DNA of 64,000 bases from assembly GCA_000149265.1 (NCBI GenBank), contig CH003416.1, positions 1,023,378 through 1,087,377 of the forward strand, in the 5' to 3' direction. The notes beneath the pieces are model-generated. The model did no database searches and was not told where the DNA came from. It saw nothing but the letters and a program-made list of their open reading frames with translations. Position 1 is the stretch's first letter. Each line of letters begins with the position of its first letter. Of this stretch, positions 47,764 through 62,369 are shown in pieces. A program made the position numbers and the translations under genes. This stretch comes from Ciona savignyi (lineage: Eukaryota; Chordata; Ascidiacea; Phlebobranchia; Cionidae).

Positions 47764-50700
47764 CTACAGAATGGTCATTGCGACTGCCCAACACTGAGCA
47801 CTGATACTGTAAAAATACATCAACTTACGGTTTAAGAGTAAGTACGTTTAACAAATCCACAATTAAAGCTTGATCGTCCATTTTCACAGCAGAGTTTATT
47901 GATGTCTGTGGAAAGAAATAGTTTTAATTGTTTAACAAAGATTTGTGTAAGCAGTTTTCAAATATAAAGTTCCATTTTTCAACAAATTTTGATCTTTTCA
48001 AACATATAAATCAATAGGATATACCTGTTTAGGTGGGCACATCTTAAGCAAAAGTAGCGATTCGGTCTCTTGAGAATTGCAAAGATTAATAGAAAAAAGT
48101 TTTCTAAAATGAAAAGCAATTGGGGTGGATTGGCGAGTAATAAACTTTTTATGCTACAAAGTATCCTGTCACTCCTTTTTAACTCCCCTCTACCGGATTA
48201 TTCAGATCAGCACCTTTTCATTGGTGTTCTTACCATCACGTCACCGGATGTCCACAGAGCACGCACAATCTCGAGATTCTTGTGTCGGTTGGTAAGTACC
48301 ATCCTCATGGAGGATAATCCTTTTCGGATGAGATTCGCTGCCTCCATGTCTGTCTTGGTGGCGGGAACCTGAGCTGCGTTATCCTTGCGCACCTGTGGTA
48401 CGAAGATTGTTTAGATTTTTATAGTAGCACAGACATAGCTAATTGTTGTGCTAAGGGTCATCAACAAGTGCTGTATCACTTAAAACTAATCACACTACTA
48501 TTCATGGAAATCACACAAGAAATTGTCACAAAAATATCAGCGTGTGTAAGGATTACCTTACTAAACTATTACTTAAATTCACAAGAAATTTATCAATTTT
48601 ACCGGTAAAAAGGCATTCATGTCTAATCCAATAGGGTCCTGTCGATCAGATGGTATCACAGTTGAAAGGCCAAGGTCTGATGCTGCTTTCTTTGGTAGGT
48701 CATTTACCTGGTTAAATGATAACCTCAGTAGTGATATTATGATTGACACAATCTTGGTGAATTAACTGTACAAATAAAATACTGAACATTCTGAAGTTAG
48801 TGGTACTGCACTACGAGGTGCGACTTCAAAACCAGCCACTTGCTCGTCAGTTGACATATTTAAACACAGTGAACTATTACTCGCAAACTGTTTGTGATTT
48901 TTCTTTACCTCTAGCGTAATATTAATCAAAGCATTAAACTTCCACTGTGTAAAGGTATATAAAAAGGTATCTGTTGATTACATCGACCCTAAAAAATATG
49001 CAAGTAGAGAAGTGCCTTGCACAAAAAATTATGCATTAAAGAGAGCTATTTTGGTTGAAGCAAGTCAGGTTTTAAATTGCGTATAAAAGCTATTCCCCAG
49101 TTAAATTAAATTTAAAAATTTTAACCTTTCCAATTAAACAAACTGACTTTTGGTTTAGGTTCCACAACAAGTTTGCCGGGCACGACTGGATCACTTGCTA
49201 GCGGCTTCTCCGGGATATTCTGCTTCGATTTGCACCACTCCATAGCGGCACCCGATGGATCGGCATCACGTCCAGGAGGTTGAGCAGTGTTGACCGATGA
49301 AATAATACTTGTGCTTGGCAACACTGTTTGAGAAGGTGCTTGTTTGACAGGTTGTGCGCTTGGCAGCGGCTTTGGCTGGTTGGTTGGTGACTTTGCTTTG
49401 TTTTCTCGGGTTGCAATCGATTTGGTGGGTATCTCAAGGTCTTTTGTTGGTTCTGTGTTCATTGACACATTAAGCAGGAAAGCAAAGCACCAACTTAAAA
49501 GGGCAGAAAAGCAAAACAATTTTACCTAGGTTTAGGTAAGATATTTACAATCTGGTACAATTACTACCCAGAGGTCAATTACTACAGATACTAAACAGTC
49601 TTACGAATTATCAAAATTGGTATAAATATGTTGTTTTGTGAAATAAACATATTTAGCTATATCAGTGGAAATAACAGGTATAAGGTATCATTCTCATATT
49701 TCGGGAAATTCCATGGGGTCATTTACCACAAACCTCCCACTTAACACACTTATTATAGTTAGCATATATAAAAATGTTGACCCAATTGAAAACTTTATTT
49801 CCTGATGTGACATGTTAATGTAAAGCCATCATGATGTTCCTGTATGTGGTAATAATAGTGGAATAATAAATTCCTGGATGTATTGTATACTCCAGGAGAT
49901 TTTGCAGAGTAAACTAGATTATTTTAATTTCATATGGTTACAAGCAGACACCACAACAAGTAAGAGATTTAATAATATTACCTGGAGGGAAATCTGTTTC
50001 TTTAGTTGGGGATCTCGCTATATGTAGAAAAAAAACATTTCAAAAATAAGACAATTTGAAAATTAGAATTTTACAACAGTTAAAAAGGTATACATCTATT
50101 AATTACAGCTATATGTTGTAAATGTGGGCCATACAACAACACAAAACTAACCAAGAGTAGACGATGGTTTGAATATTTCTTCCTTATTATCTTGATTTAC
50201 TTGACGAGTTTCTAAGTTGTTGTTATTGTTGCAATGGATGGCCTGTTGATTTGCTGATTTTATTTAAAGGAAGTCAGATAGCAATGTACAGGGTAAGGTG
50301 AAATAAAACTTGAGGATTGAACAGTTAAAAAAACTAAAATAGCCAATCATGTGCTAATGTATGACATGCTCAAGTGTGAGGTTACATAATAAATATTTAA
50401 TAAAGATAAGGATCTCATGTGTCTAGATGAAATTATTTTTTGTTAACACAATTGTGGGTAAGGTAGAAACAAGAGACTTGGAAACTTTTTGTGTACTGCC
50501 ATACTTAATGTATTTTTATGGTGTCATTTATTTAGCAGAATGGCGTGTTGGGTAACCCGACGAATGGTGGAAGATAATCTGATGATTGCCTATATAAAAA
50601 CCCTCCTTGAGTTTACCTACTTCTGAGGATAAACAGGAATCCATCCTATCCTATACTATGACACCATTATTATGTTTCCAAAACCCTACACTCGATATCA

Positions 50701-53700
50701 CAAAGTAGAAACCTGAGGCGCAATTGGTTGAAACTTGGCGGCCATTGTTGCAACTCCACATGTTGTGTGCGGTCGTATTGTGACATTAGAATGTGATCTG
50801 CAAAACAAATGTTTGTTTAACAGCCAAAAAGCAGCAGTCAACACAAAATTGAGATGATTCCGAATTTATAATACATCATAATTGAAATTTGAAATATAAT
50901 GTAAAGGGAGAAGCATTCAAGCAAACCTAGGATCAGATATTGCAGGCGCTGGGCTGGGTTCCTCAAACTTTATTGACTCTGATTCAAAACTTGGTGAGTT
51001 TTTCAAAGTCTGCACAAAATACAATTGTCAAAATAAGATACTAAATTTTGGGCCAACAACAATCAATATTATAACAAGTTAATATAATAACGTACTCATG
51101 TTTAAGATCATTGCATTAAAATTATTTTTAATATTTGATTATATGCTGTTAAACGGTCCATTTCACTGGATTGAGGCATTGCCTGTCAAAAAACATTGCT
51201 GAAGGACACTTTCCCAGAGTATGGTAGTCATCTAAATTTACCTTATATACCACACAGCAGAGTAAGATTATTATACTGGTCATTTATTTCTAAGCATGAT
51301 TAAAAAAAAGATTTTTGTTTTGAAAATAAATATTTGCTATATGCCATTAACAGGCTATTTTAAATTAGATTTCAAGAATAAAAAAACAGTAAAAATAATT
51401 TTTATTTAACAGTCAAAAAATGTTTACCTTAAAAAAAAGAACCTAAAATTTTTTTTTACCTTCAGATCCACCATATGCACTGAAACAATGTTTTGAAAAA
51501 AGGAGCAGCCCATCTGTGAACCAAAAAAATAGTTATTACTTAACTACTAAAAAAATGGAAGATTAAATAACCAATTTATCACATGAAAAATCAAGTTCTG
51601 TTACTGTTAAACAGGGATTAATAGAGATTTTGAGATTCTGACCTCTATGTAGTTTCTAATTCTATAAATCTGTCGATAAACTGTGATTCCCTACTCAACA
51701 AGAGTGTCGTACCCACCACACTGGTAGTGAAGTAACTATTCTAATAGACTCACAAGTTTTTCCATAGATATGGTGACATCAGCTGGTTTTCCCCATTTCA
51801 CTATCACGGTGTCAAGGTGTTGGCATATCGGGTCGTAACTGTACGATTTGAACATGTCCTGGTGAGAAATATAAACATTCAATCAAGATGATTTTGCATG
51901 TAGTTTTACCGTATTATTTTTACCGTATTTATTACCATAGTCGTGGTGTGATAAAGCGAACCGAATATAAAATGCAACATATTTTTTTAAGTGGTTTAAT
52001 TTTAAAACAATAGTACCAGTACTAATTTTAAAAGTAGGCAACAAGGCATAAAGCACTACCTGATTATTGTATTGACCGCACCGGCCTTAGATGAGCAATC
52101 AATTTTTGATAGAAAAAAATTTAAGGCTGCCCTAATGGTAGGTAATATACTGTACATGCAGATAAACTAACTATGAGAAGGTTTGATGATTTATTTCTAA
52201 AAGTGTTTCGGAGAGCACTTTGTATAGCTAATCTTTACAATTTCCTTAATTGTAGTTCACATATCATATGCTATATAACCAATAAACAGACAGAAATATA
52301 TATTTTATATCAATTTAAAGTAAAAACATATTGTAAGATGCATTGTGCCCACATCTTTTGATCAACTTTTACTCTAGTATTTTAATTTGGTTGTATGTGT
52401 TTTAAGACTATATTTTCGATTTTGCATATAGTATAAAACGCTATATGCCTCAGTCTATCAATGATGTGCTGAAGTTTAAACAATAACAACGACCTTGAGT
52501 AATTTGATTTTTTTTTTAAACAATGTGACAATCACTGTGTTGTTTTTGTGATTTTACCAGGAAAGAACCTAATGTTGTAGACTAACCAACTGAATTTCAT
52601 CTTTAATGTTAAAAACTATATTCTTGAGAGGAATACCTGTGAGGCAGTGTATAAGTGGTCTCCTGATTCTGAGAACATTGTCTTTTGAATCCCGTTCCCC
52701 TCCAGTGGTGAGCATGACACAAGCTTGAATTGCTCCACATCGTAGATCCGAGTTGTTCTAATCATGTTACGTAATATATAGATATTAGGGGACATACAGT
52801 GATTTAATTTACTCACATATAAGGCTAGATCTATATATGGTCGAAGATGATGTGTTTTTGGGTAAATAAAATCCCAGAGTCAATTCAGAAACAGATATCT
52901 ATGTTAACAGCATGCACAAAAAAAGGTTATCGGAGACACATTCGGCCCAAAATTTCGGTTTTACCTGTCGCTTGAACCAGTCGCCAGAAGCAATTCCCTT
53001 GGATGGAAAGTAATACAATTAACTGCACTGTTGTGGTCTTTCAACTCATGCAGCATTTTTCCCGCTGTTATGTCCCATAACTGTTGGGGGAAAATTAGTT
53101 AAGCCAAATTTTGAAAAAACTTACTAGATAAATCAAAAAAAGTTCTGTATTGTGGCCCACAATAGAGAACGACGAAAAGATCGCTTTGTAAAACCCCTGA
53201 ATACTTTAAAGATGACTCGCGTAATTAGAATTACGGAGAAATTTAATATCGCCTCATAATCTTTATTTTTTTCATTTCTTTTTTTTTTGATTGTCCCAGA
53301 ATCTTGGGAAGACAGTGTCTACGTTGTCCCCCCGGCTAGGTACGCCACTGCCTTGGACTAGGATAATGCAGGAAGTGTTACTAAAATGAGGTTATTACAA
53401 AAACTTATAGGAAAAAAACAAATAAGTTCTGAATTTAAGCAATGTCCGTTAGCTGCCTTGCCAAAGACACACGTGATGTACATGAGGAAATTTTAAATAT
53501 AATTTTTTGACCTTGCATGTTTTATCGTCCGACACAGAACCAATCCATCTTCCATCTGGACTGAATTGTACAGCATTCACTCTGTCCACATGGCCCTGTA
53601 AATAAAATATTTTGTATACACTGTTTAATCAATCATACTTCTTTAATAATTTCTACAAAAATGTAATAATTATTTAGTAATGATGGCACTAGACAATGAC

Positions 53701-55800
53701 GGTAACAATGTTATGCGGAAACTTGTTTTTTCCATCACTAAATGTTGGTTTTAAAATTTAATAGATCCAAAGAAATTATTCTTTTGGGTGTTGGGGTTTA
53801 AAGAGTTTTGTAATGTAAAGGCCTGTAAATCCTCATCTTGCACCAAATGTATGTGGAAAACCAATGAATTGCAGCACTGTTCCATTGCTTAATCTTACAG
53901 AAAGAAAACTAAATATACAGACCAGTAACATATTATTATGCAATGCACCCATAATAAAAAAAGAGTGGCAAAAACAAATAAACAAACAGTACACCACCTT
54001 GTATGTGAAAATACATCCTTTCCTCCTGATATCCCACATTCTGACTTTATGGTCGTCGGAGCCAGATGTGACGAATTCCCCATAAGAATGAAAGTCAACG
54101 GAGCGGACGGCAGCTTTGTGGCCCGATAATTGTCGAATAACTGGAGTAAACAACTGGATTTTTATTCAAATTAAATTCAAATGTGGATTCTTGTTTTAGA
54201 AGCCAGTGGTGGTAAACCACATTGAATTATATATATGGTTATTCTCAAAGAGTGTTCTAGAGGTATAAAGCTAGATGTATAAAGCTACCACTTTGTATTT
54301 AAAATTGCCTGTTAAATGCAAAATTGACTGTTAAATGCAAATATGTGACAAATGGTGAAGCTTAAAACCAGAACATATCTTGTCAGAAGCCCATACCCAA
54401 GTGTCACATTATGGAGGCAATACATATAAAAGAATGCTGCAAGTCTGTATTAACAGTTACTGCTGAATTACAGACATTAGGAGTCAAACGGACCATTACA
54501 AAAATTTAAAAAAACTTTTTAATTTCTCTTATTTCTAAAGCCGGTAAAATAAGTTACCGGACAGAGCATCGAGAGAGCATAATGACACACAACTAAAACC
54601 AATGTTCATGAAATTTAATGCATGACGTTGCTAACATTCCGATTAACAAAATCAGTAATACCTTTTGCCTCGGCTAAATTCCAAATTCTCAGAGCTCCTG
54701 ATCTTGAGCCAGCACATACAAACTCCTCAGATGGATTGAAATGAACTGCTTCTACCGCTGATGTTAATGGAGATAGTGTCTGTGGTAAAACAATTTTTTA
54801 CATGTGGACAACATACACAGATACTTTTTAAAAAGCAAATTTTAAAATACAGCTTGCAACATTTGCATTATTACCATGTTTTTATTTAAAAATAAGAGTT
54901 TTCCCACAGTTTACACACACAAATACGATACGTCAAATGAGACAACCTTTATTGACCTTTATTATTGCAAGAATGGCACCATGCACAACAATGCACGATT
55001 TAGAGAGTAAAACAATAAACTAATGGTAACGCTTAAAGGCAAACTAATTGCCATTTGGTATTATTTTTTTGTCATATGTAGTTGAGCTATAACACAGCAA
55101 TGGAATTGCACAAAACATAACTCACCATGATACAGTTGGGTGAACCAATGTGCCACATATTGACTTTTCCATCCTCACCCCCAGTCGCCATCACTCGGCC
55201 AGATTTCTGTCCAAGTGCGGCACACGTAACTGCCGAACCATGGCCGACAAATTCCTCTGCAAAAACATATTTTGTTCAACATTGTAATGACCTTGGCTCA
55301 TTGTGTCATTTTTATTTTAAGTAGTGGGGAATCCATATAGGATTAAATATACACATAACATGAAAGGGTAATCATTTTATGGGGCTAGGATTTATCACTA
55401 TCTTCGTACCATAACTCATGTCATGGTACATTTGCCAAAGCCATTGCAGTGTTGTATACCATGGAGAAGATTCAATTTTTCTTTTACCAAATGAGTTAGG
55501 CCTACTGGGTTTAGTTAACATTTACCACTTAGCCAAGTGTAACCGGCTATTATATTTTAAATTTAATTATTAACCACTGTGTATCATCAATTGTTTATAT
55601 ATAGCCTAATTAGCATTTTCTGTAAAACAAACTCTACAAAAAAAACATGAATGTACTTTTAGTTAAACAGTTTCCCCTTGTTTTTTTAAAAACACTGTTT
55701 TAAAATTTACATACATGATAAATTTTGAGAAAATCAAAAGCTAATAGAAGTGAAATATATACATACGTAATTTCCATGTTCTTTTAGCCAAGGTTGACAT
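47764..55800 (-). CDS. KATNB1: Katanin p80 regulatory subunit (WD40 repeats plus con80)
   Basis: Minus-strand exons, 5' to 3': 55767-55800, 55126-55256, 54662-54779, 53998-54140, 53512-53595, 52965-53080, 52637-52757, 51754-51858, 51460-51513, 50927-51009, 50713-50797, 50152-50242, 49982-50017, 49126-49452, 48603-48685 (or -48707), 48234-48392, 47829-47905, 47764-47806. Start [22 protein letters not shown]40 propeller residues ~8-290 ([70 protein letters not shown]), then [14 protein letters not shown] Ser/Pro-rich linker runs ~300-510. Con80 begins [57 protein letters not shown]. Katanin severs microtubules; p80 targets and activates p60 (family knowledge). The model totals ~629 aa; the final exon ends early relative to vertebrate p80, and the 48685/48707 acceptor is unresolved. 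Confidence 0.9.
50540..50660 (+). mobile_element. SINE family A 3' half, katanin intron
   Basis: GGGTAACCCGACGAATGGTG, AATCTGATGATTGCCTAT and GGAATCCATCCTATCCTAT correspond to the 3' half of 58100-58401, inserted antisense to the katanin gene between exons at 50713-50797 and 50152-50242. Confidence 0.75.
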
Positions 55801-58099
55801 TATATTGAAATATAAATTCTACAACTATATCACTTCTTGCAGACTGCAGATCAATCACTTCAGAAGCATCTTATAAATGCATGAGCTCCATAAATATTGT
55901 CTTTTTAGAATTTTTTATTTAGTTCAACTGAAATGCAATTGTCTGTTTAAAGTTAGTGGTCATTAATATACAAAACAACAATAGAGTATTACCATGTTGT
56001 GTACAGGTCATTTAATCAGACACAATTCTAACTTTTTATGGCCAATACTTTGTATAATATTAAGGTAATGAATCTTGAAAACTGTCACAGTATGCCTTAC
56101 CAATAAAGAAACACACTGCATAATCATTAAATTTTTTATATATTTTTGGATCAACAATGATATAAGTAAGACACTGCTTATGTATTTGCCGAGTGGTCCA
56201 TTAGCTTAAATGCAAAAATTAATAACCAGTTTTTACTTGCATATGCCTCACATCTAGTATAGTTTCCTGTAAATAACAATTATGTGTATTTTTTGTTTTA
56301 ATATATATATCTAAATTTTGCATTTAACAAATAATTTTACATTTATTTTTATAATTTCATATACAAATATTATTAAGTGAAGTGTACTAAGATAACCATA
56401 TATGGTTATTCTTGTCCCTTTTCCTATTTTCATCTTAAAGTATCAACCAGTGATCAGCTAATTGTGCTGGGCAGTAACAAAATATTAAATATGATACACC
56501 AACATTTTGTTGCTGTAAAACAATAAATGGGGATTTATTAAAAAAACTAGTGTTATAGCTGATGATTTTTGCATGTATCACTACCATACTGCAGCTTAAG
56601 CAAGACTTTAATCTAAGTGCATGTTAAGATTTTCTCATGTTGTGCACAACTCGGACATTATAACCACACATGTTTTAAATGTTTGTCAAGTTGGAAACAC
56701 TGGCTCAATTAGTGTTTTGCCTGGGAATAGTAGCTTTCCACAAGATCTTATACATACATAACGGTAAAATTTCTGGGTGCACGGTAAAATTTCTGGGTTT
56801 ATTTTGTTAACTTGTGTTGTTCATCTAAATTCTAAACCCTAATTTTTTTCATTGCCCAGCAGATAACACAGGTCTGTGTAGTATTAGTATACTACCACAA
56901 TGTTGACAATCTGATTTCTATGTTACAACATTTAGTAAAAAAACATTCAAATATTATTAGTCCACAAAATGCAATGATGAGTCACTACTAAAATATGAAA
57001 TTCTAGAAATTTACATTAATCCCTGCCGGTCCGGTACTATATCATAAGAACATTGAGTTTTGAACTAACTACTTTATAAAATTAATATTTAAGCAGGCGG
57101 GCATAACAAAATCCAAATATCACTACATCCTGTGGATTATTATTGTTCTTTCGCTCAGGTTTGGTGGCCGCGTCCGGCCATCCGGTATATTTATTAAAAT
57201 ATATTCTTTTTTAAATGACGAGTTTTAACAACTGTTCATTTTGCCATCTTTTTCTGTGTCGTGATTTGATTCGTTTGCCCTTTTTTAACACTGGGGCAAA
57301 AAATGAAAAAAACTAAACTAAACATTATATCATCCTTAAAAAGGAGAAAATAAACAGTTCTACCACGCGAACATACAAATGTGCGCTTAACTTATGCCTT
57401 AAACATAAAGTGTATTACAGCCTACATATCGTATTCAACAATCAATATTATTATTTCTATCCTTCTAAATTACACAAGCATATTGGCACAGAGACTACCA
57501 TGTTACATGCATTCAAAAGCCTGGCAATAAAGGCCCCATAATGTTTTATAAGGTAACACCAAGTGGAGTGCAGGTATGTGGTACTTTGTGGTACAATTCA
57601 GTCAGAACAGCATATTGTTATAAATTCAATTTAAAAACTACATTAACGACGAAATGAAAACTTCACTTTATCCATGCAGCTGCAGCAAAATCAACGTCAA
57701 ATCTCTAAGGTTTATTTGCACTTTAAATCAAGCGGTAATACATAGAAATCCTGAATACACGGGAGACTTCATCGATGCAGAATGTGAAAGCTCTGGGTAA
57801 AAATTATTATCTTATTTCTTTTAAGGTATTGTTATAAGAAATTTTTACGAAAAGATTTGACATAAAAAAAATAAAGCAACTTGTGTTTTTTTCGCCATTT
57901 AGGCCTAAAATCATGTTGATATTCCATAATTTGATGCCAGCCAAAAAATATTGAACAAAGATATATACAAGAATACAGAGGGCGGTCCTGAAAGGTCTTT
58001 TCAAACATCATTTTTAATTATTTTCCTTGTCCCAATAGCGATTTTTACAACTCAACACGACCAGTGGACATACAGAGCCCACTGAGGTAGCCTAAATTA

Positions 58100-58401
58100 G
58101 TCCGGCCCGTTGGTCTAACGGTTAAGTGCGTCGCCTTTCAGTCGAAAGGTTGCAGGTGCGAAACTGGTCGCTAGCTAGTCGGTTGTGTCCTTGGGCAAGG
58201 CAGTTTACGGACATTGCCTGAACCCAGCGGATTAATGGGTTCTACCAAATTGAAGGAACGTGTCTATCATATAGCCTACAACACACTGCAATAGCTCCGG
58301 TAACCCGACGATGGGCGCGAAGTGATCTGACGATTGCCCGTGTGTTAACCCCCTTGGTTTTCCCATTCACGGGGATAAAGATGAATATCCTATCCTATCC
58401 T
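58100..58401 (+). mobile_element. tRNA-derived SINE (family A), intact reference copy
   Basis: About 300 bp. The head GTCCGGCCCGTTGGTCTAAC (A-box-like TGGTCTAACGGTTAAG) and AAAGGTTGCAGGTGCGAAAC (B-box-like) give an RNA polymerase III promoter and a tRNA-like 5' part. Then comes a unique body: CTAGCTAGTCGGTTGTGTCC, CGGACATTGCCTGAACCCAG, GGAACGTGTCTATCAT, AACACACTGCAATAGCTCCG, TGATCTGACGATTGCCCGTG, CTTGGTTTTCCCATTCACGG. It ends with a (TATCC)n tail instead of poly(A). At least a dozen copies are in this window on both strands. Such tails usually mean mobilisation by a LINE sharing the same 3' end (family knowledge). Confidence 0.93.
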
Positions 58402-58949
58402 CCTCTTATAAATTTTGCCGGGCCTATGAAAGCTGCACCCAATTCAAATGCAGTTACTAAAAGAATGTTAAATTTTCTGAATACTCCAGTTAGTATTACA
58501 ATAATTGTGTTCTATTTGAATTATATGCAATATCCCGATTATATAATGGCGTTCACTCCGATTAGGAAAGGATATTCAGTTTTATTCCGCAAGGGGAGTT
58601 AATGCAAAAATACGCGAATATTTCATCGCATCATGTTTTTATTTAAGGGCACTTAATATTAACGAAATCATACAAATAAATAATATAATTGGAAGTAAAT
58701 ACTGTAATACCAATTCTAATCACTGTTTAGTTGCACCTATTAACCTTATCATTGCCCACACCAAATTTATATAGCACTGCCTAGTGTAAGAAATCAACCG
58801 GAGACTAGAAAACTTATCCAAACGAGTGCGGTGTTGACTTCTATAAGAAAGAGATTCGTCTTTCAAATACTAATATAGAAACGTGCATTTTTCGGCTACT
58901 ACGCGAGTGCATTAGGGAGCTTTCGCAGAAGAGTAATTGCTATATTTTC

Positions 58950-59145
58950 TAGCGCCACCATTGGGTTACCGAAACAATTGTACGGAGTTGTATTTAAATA
59001 AGATGTTTCTTTTAAAAACCTACTGGATTCATGCTATGTCCGCGGAGTGCCTTGCCCAACGACACAATCAATCTACCAGCCAACAACCAGTTTGAAACCT
59101 TTAAACATTTGGCTCAAATGCCACGAACACTAAATCATACAAAAG
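58950..59145 (-). mobile_element. SINE family A, diverged
   Basis: GCCACCATTGGGTTACCGAA, ATGCTATGTCCGCGGAGTGC and CTTGCCCAACGACACAATC, then AACCAGTTTGAAACC, are colinear with the reverse complement of 58100-58401. Confidence 0.7.
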
Positions 59146-59471
59146 AATTTATAATTTAAAATAGACGTTATGCTATCTTGTGGCAATACACTTTTATTTC
59201 CGTTCCGTGCAAATTCGCGGTCCACAAGAAACAAAAAAGCTAATAGAAATAGTACTGTGCATTAATTGGCGCTAATCCAGGTAAATTTTTAAAGTAATCT
59301 CATACTGGCAACATATGGAAATGCAAGATAAAGAAAAAACAAAATAATAAACGTGCATAAGGATTTTTTTCTTTAAAGAAAACGCTTATTCAAAATAAAG
59401 CAAAATATTTCCATAAATGCCCTCTCAAATAAACTACTTTCATCATACACAAAAGGAATATTTTCTGTCAA

Positions 59472-62369
<2,898 letters not shown>

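Larger units (their letters stand above)
55801..59471. other. Intergenic region between katanin p80 (start) and the ABC transporter (end)
   Basis: Upstream side of katanin p80 and downstream side of the transporter. AT-rich; contains one full SINE (58100-58401) and one diverged SINE (58950-59145). Open frames at 57807-58004 and 58342-58602 are unremarkable; the latter begins inside the SINE. I see no gene. Confidence 0.5.

Noticed and set aside
47345..47794. 149-codon minus-strand frame considered as the katanin C-terminal exon
   Set aside because: Weak ILP...E.L resemblance to con80, but it needs a poor acceptor and its stop overlaps the AATAAA; a shorter exon fits phase and splice signals better. 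Kept as an alternative in the findings.
57158..57200. GGTGGCCGCGTCCGGCCATC, considered as a family B tRNA-like copy
   Set aside because: Lacks the TGGTTAACGCG core.
58342..58602. 86-codon open frame on the plus strand
   Set aside because: Its first part is SINE sequence (TTTTCCCATTCACGG region); the rest has no recognisable content.
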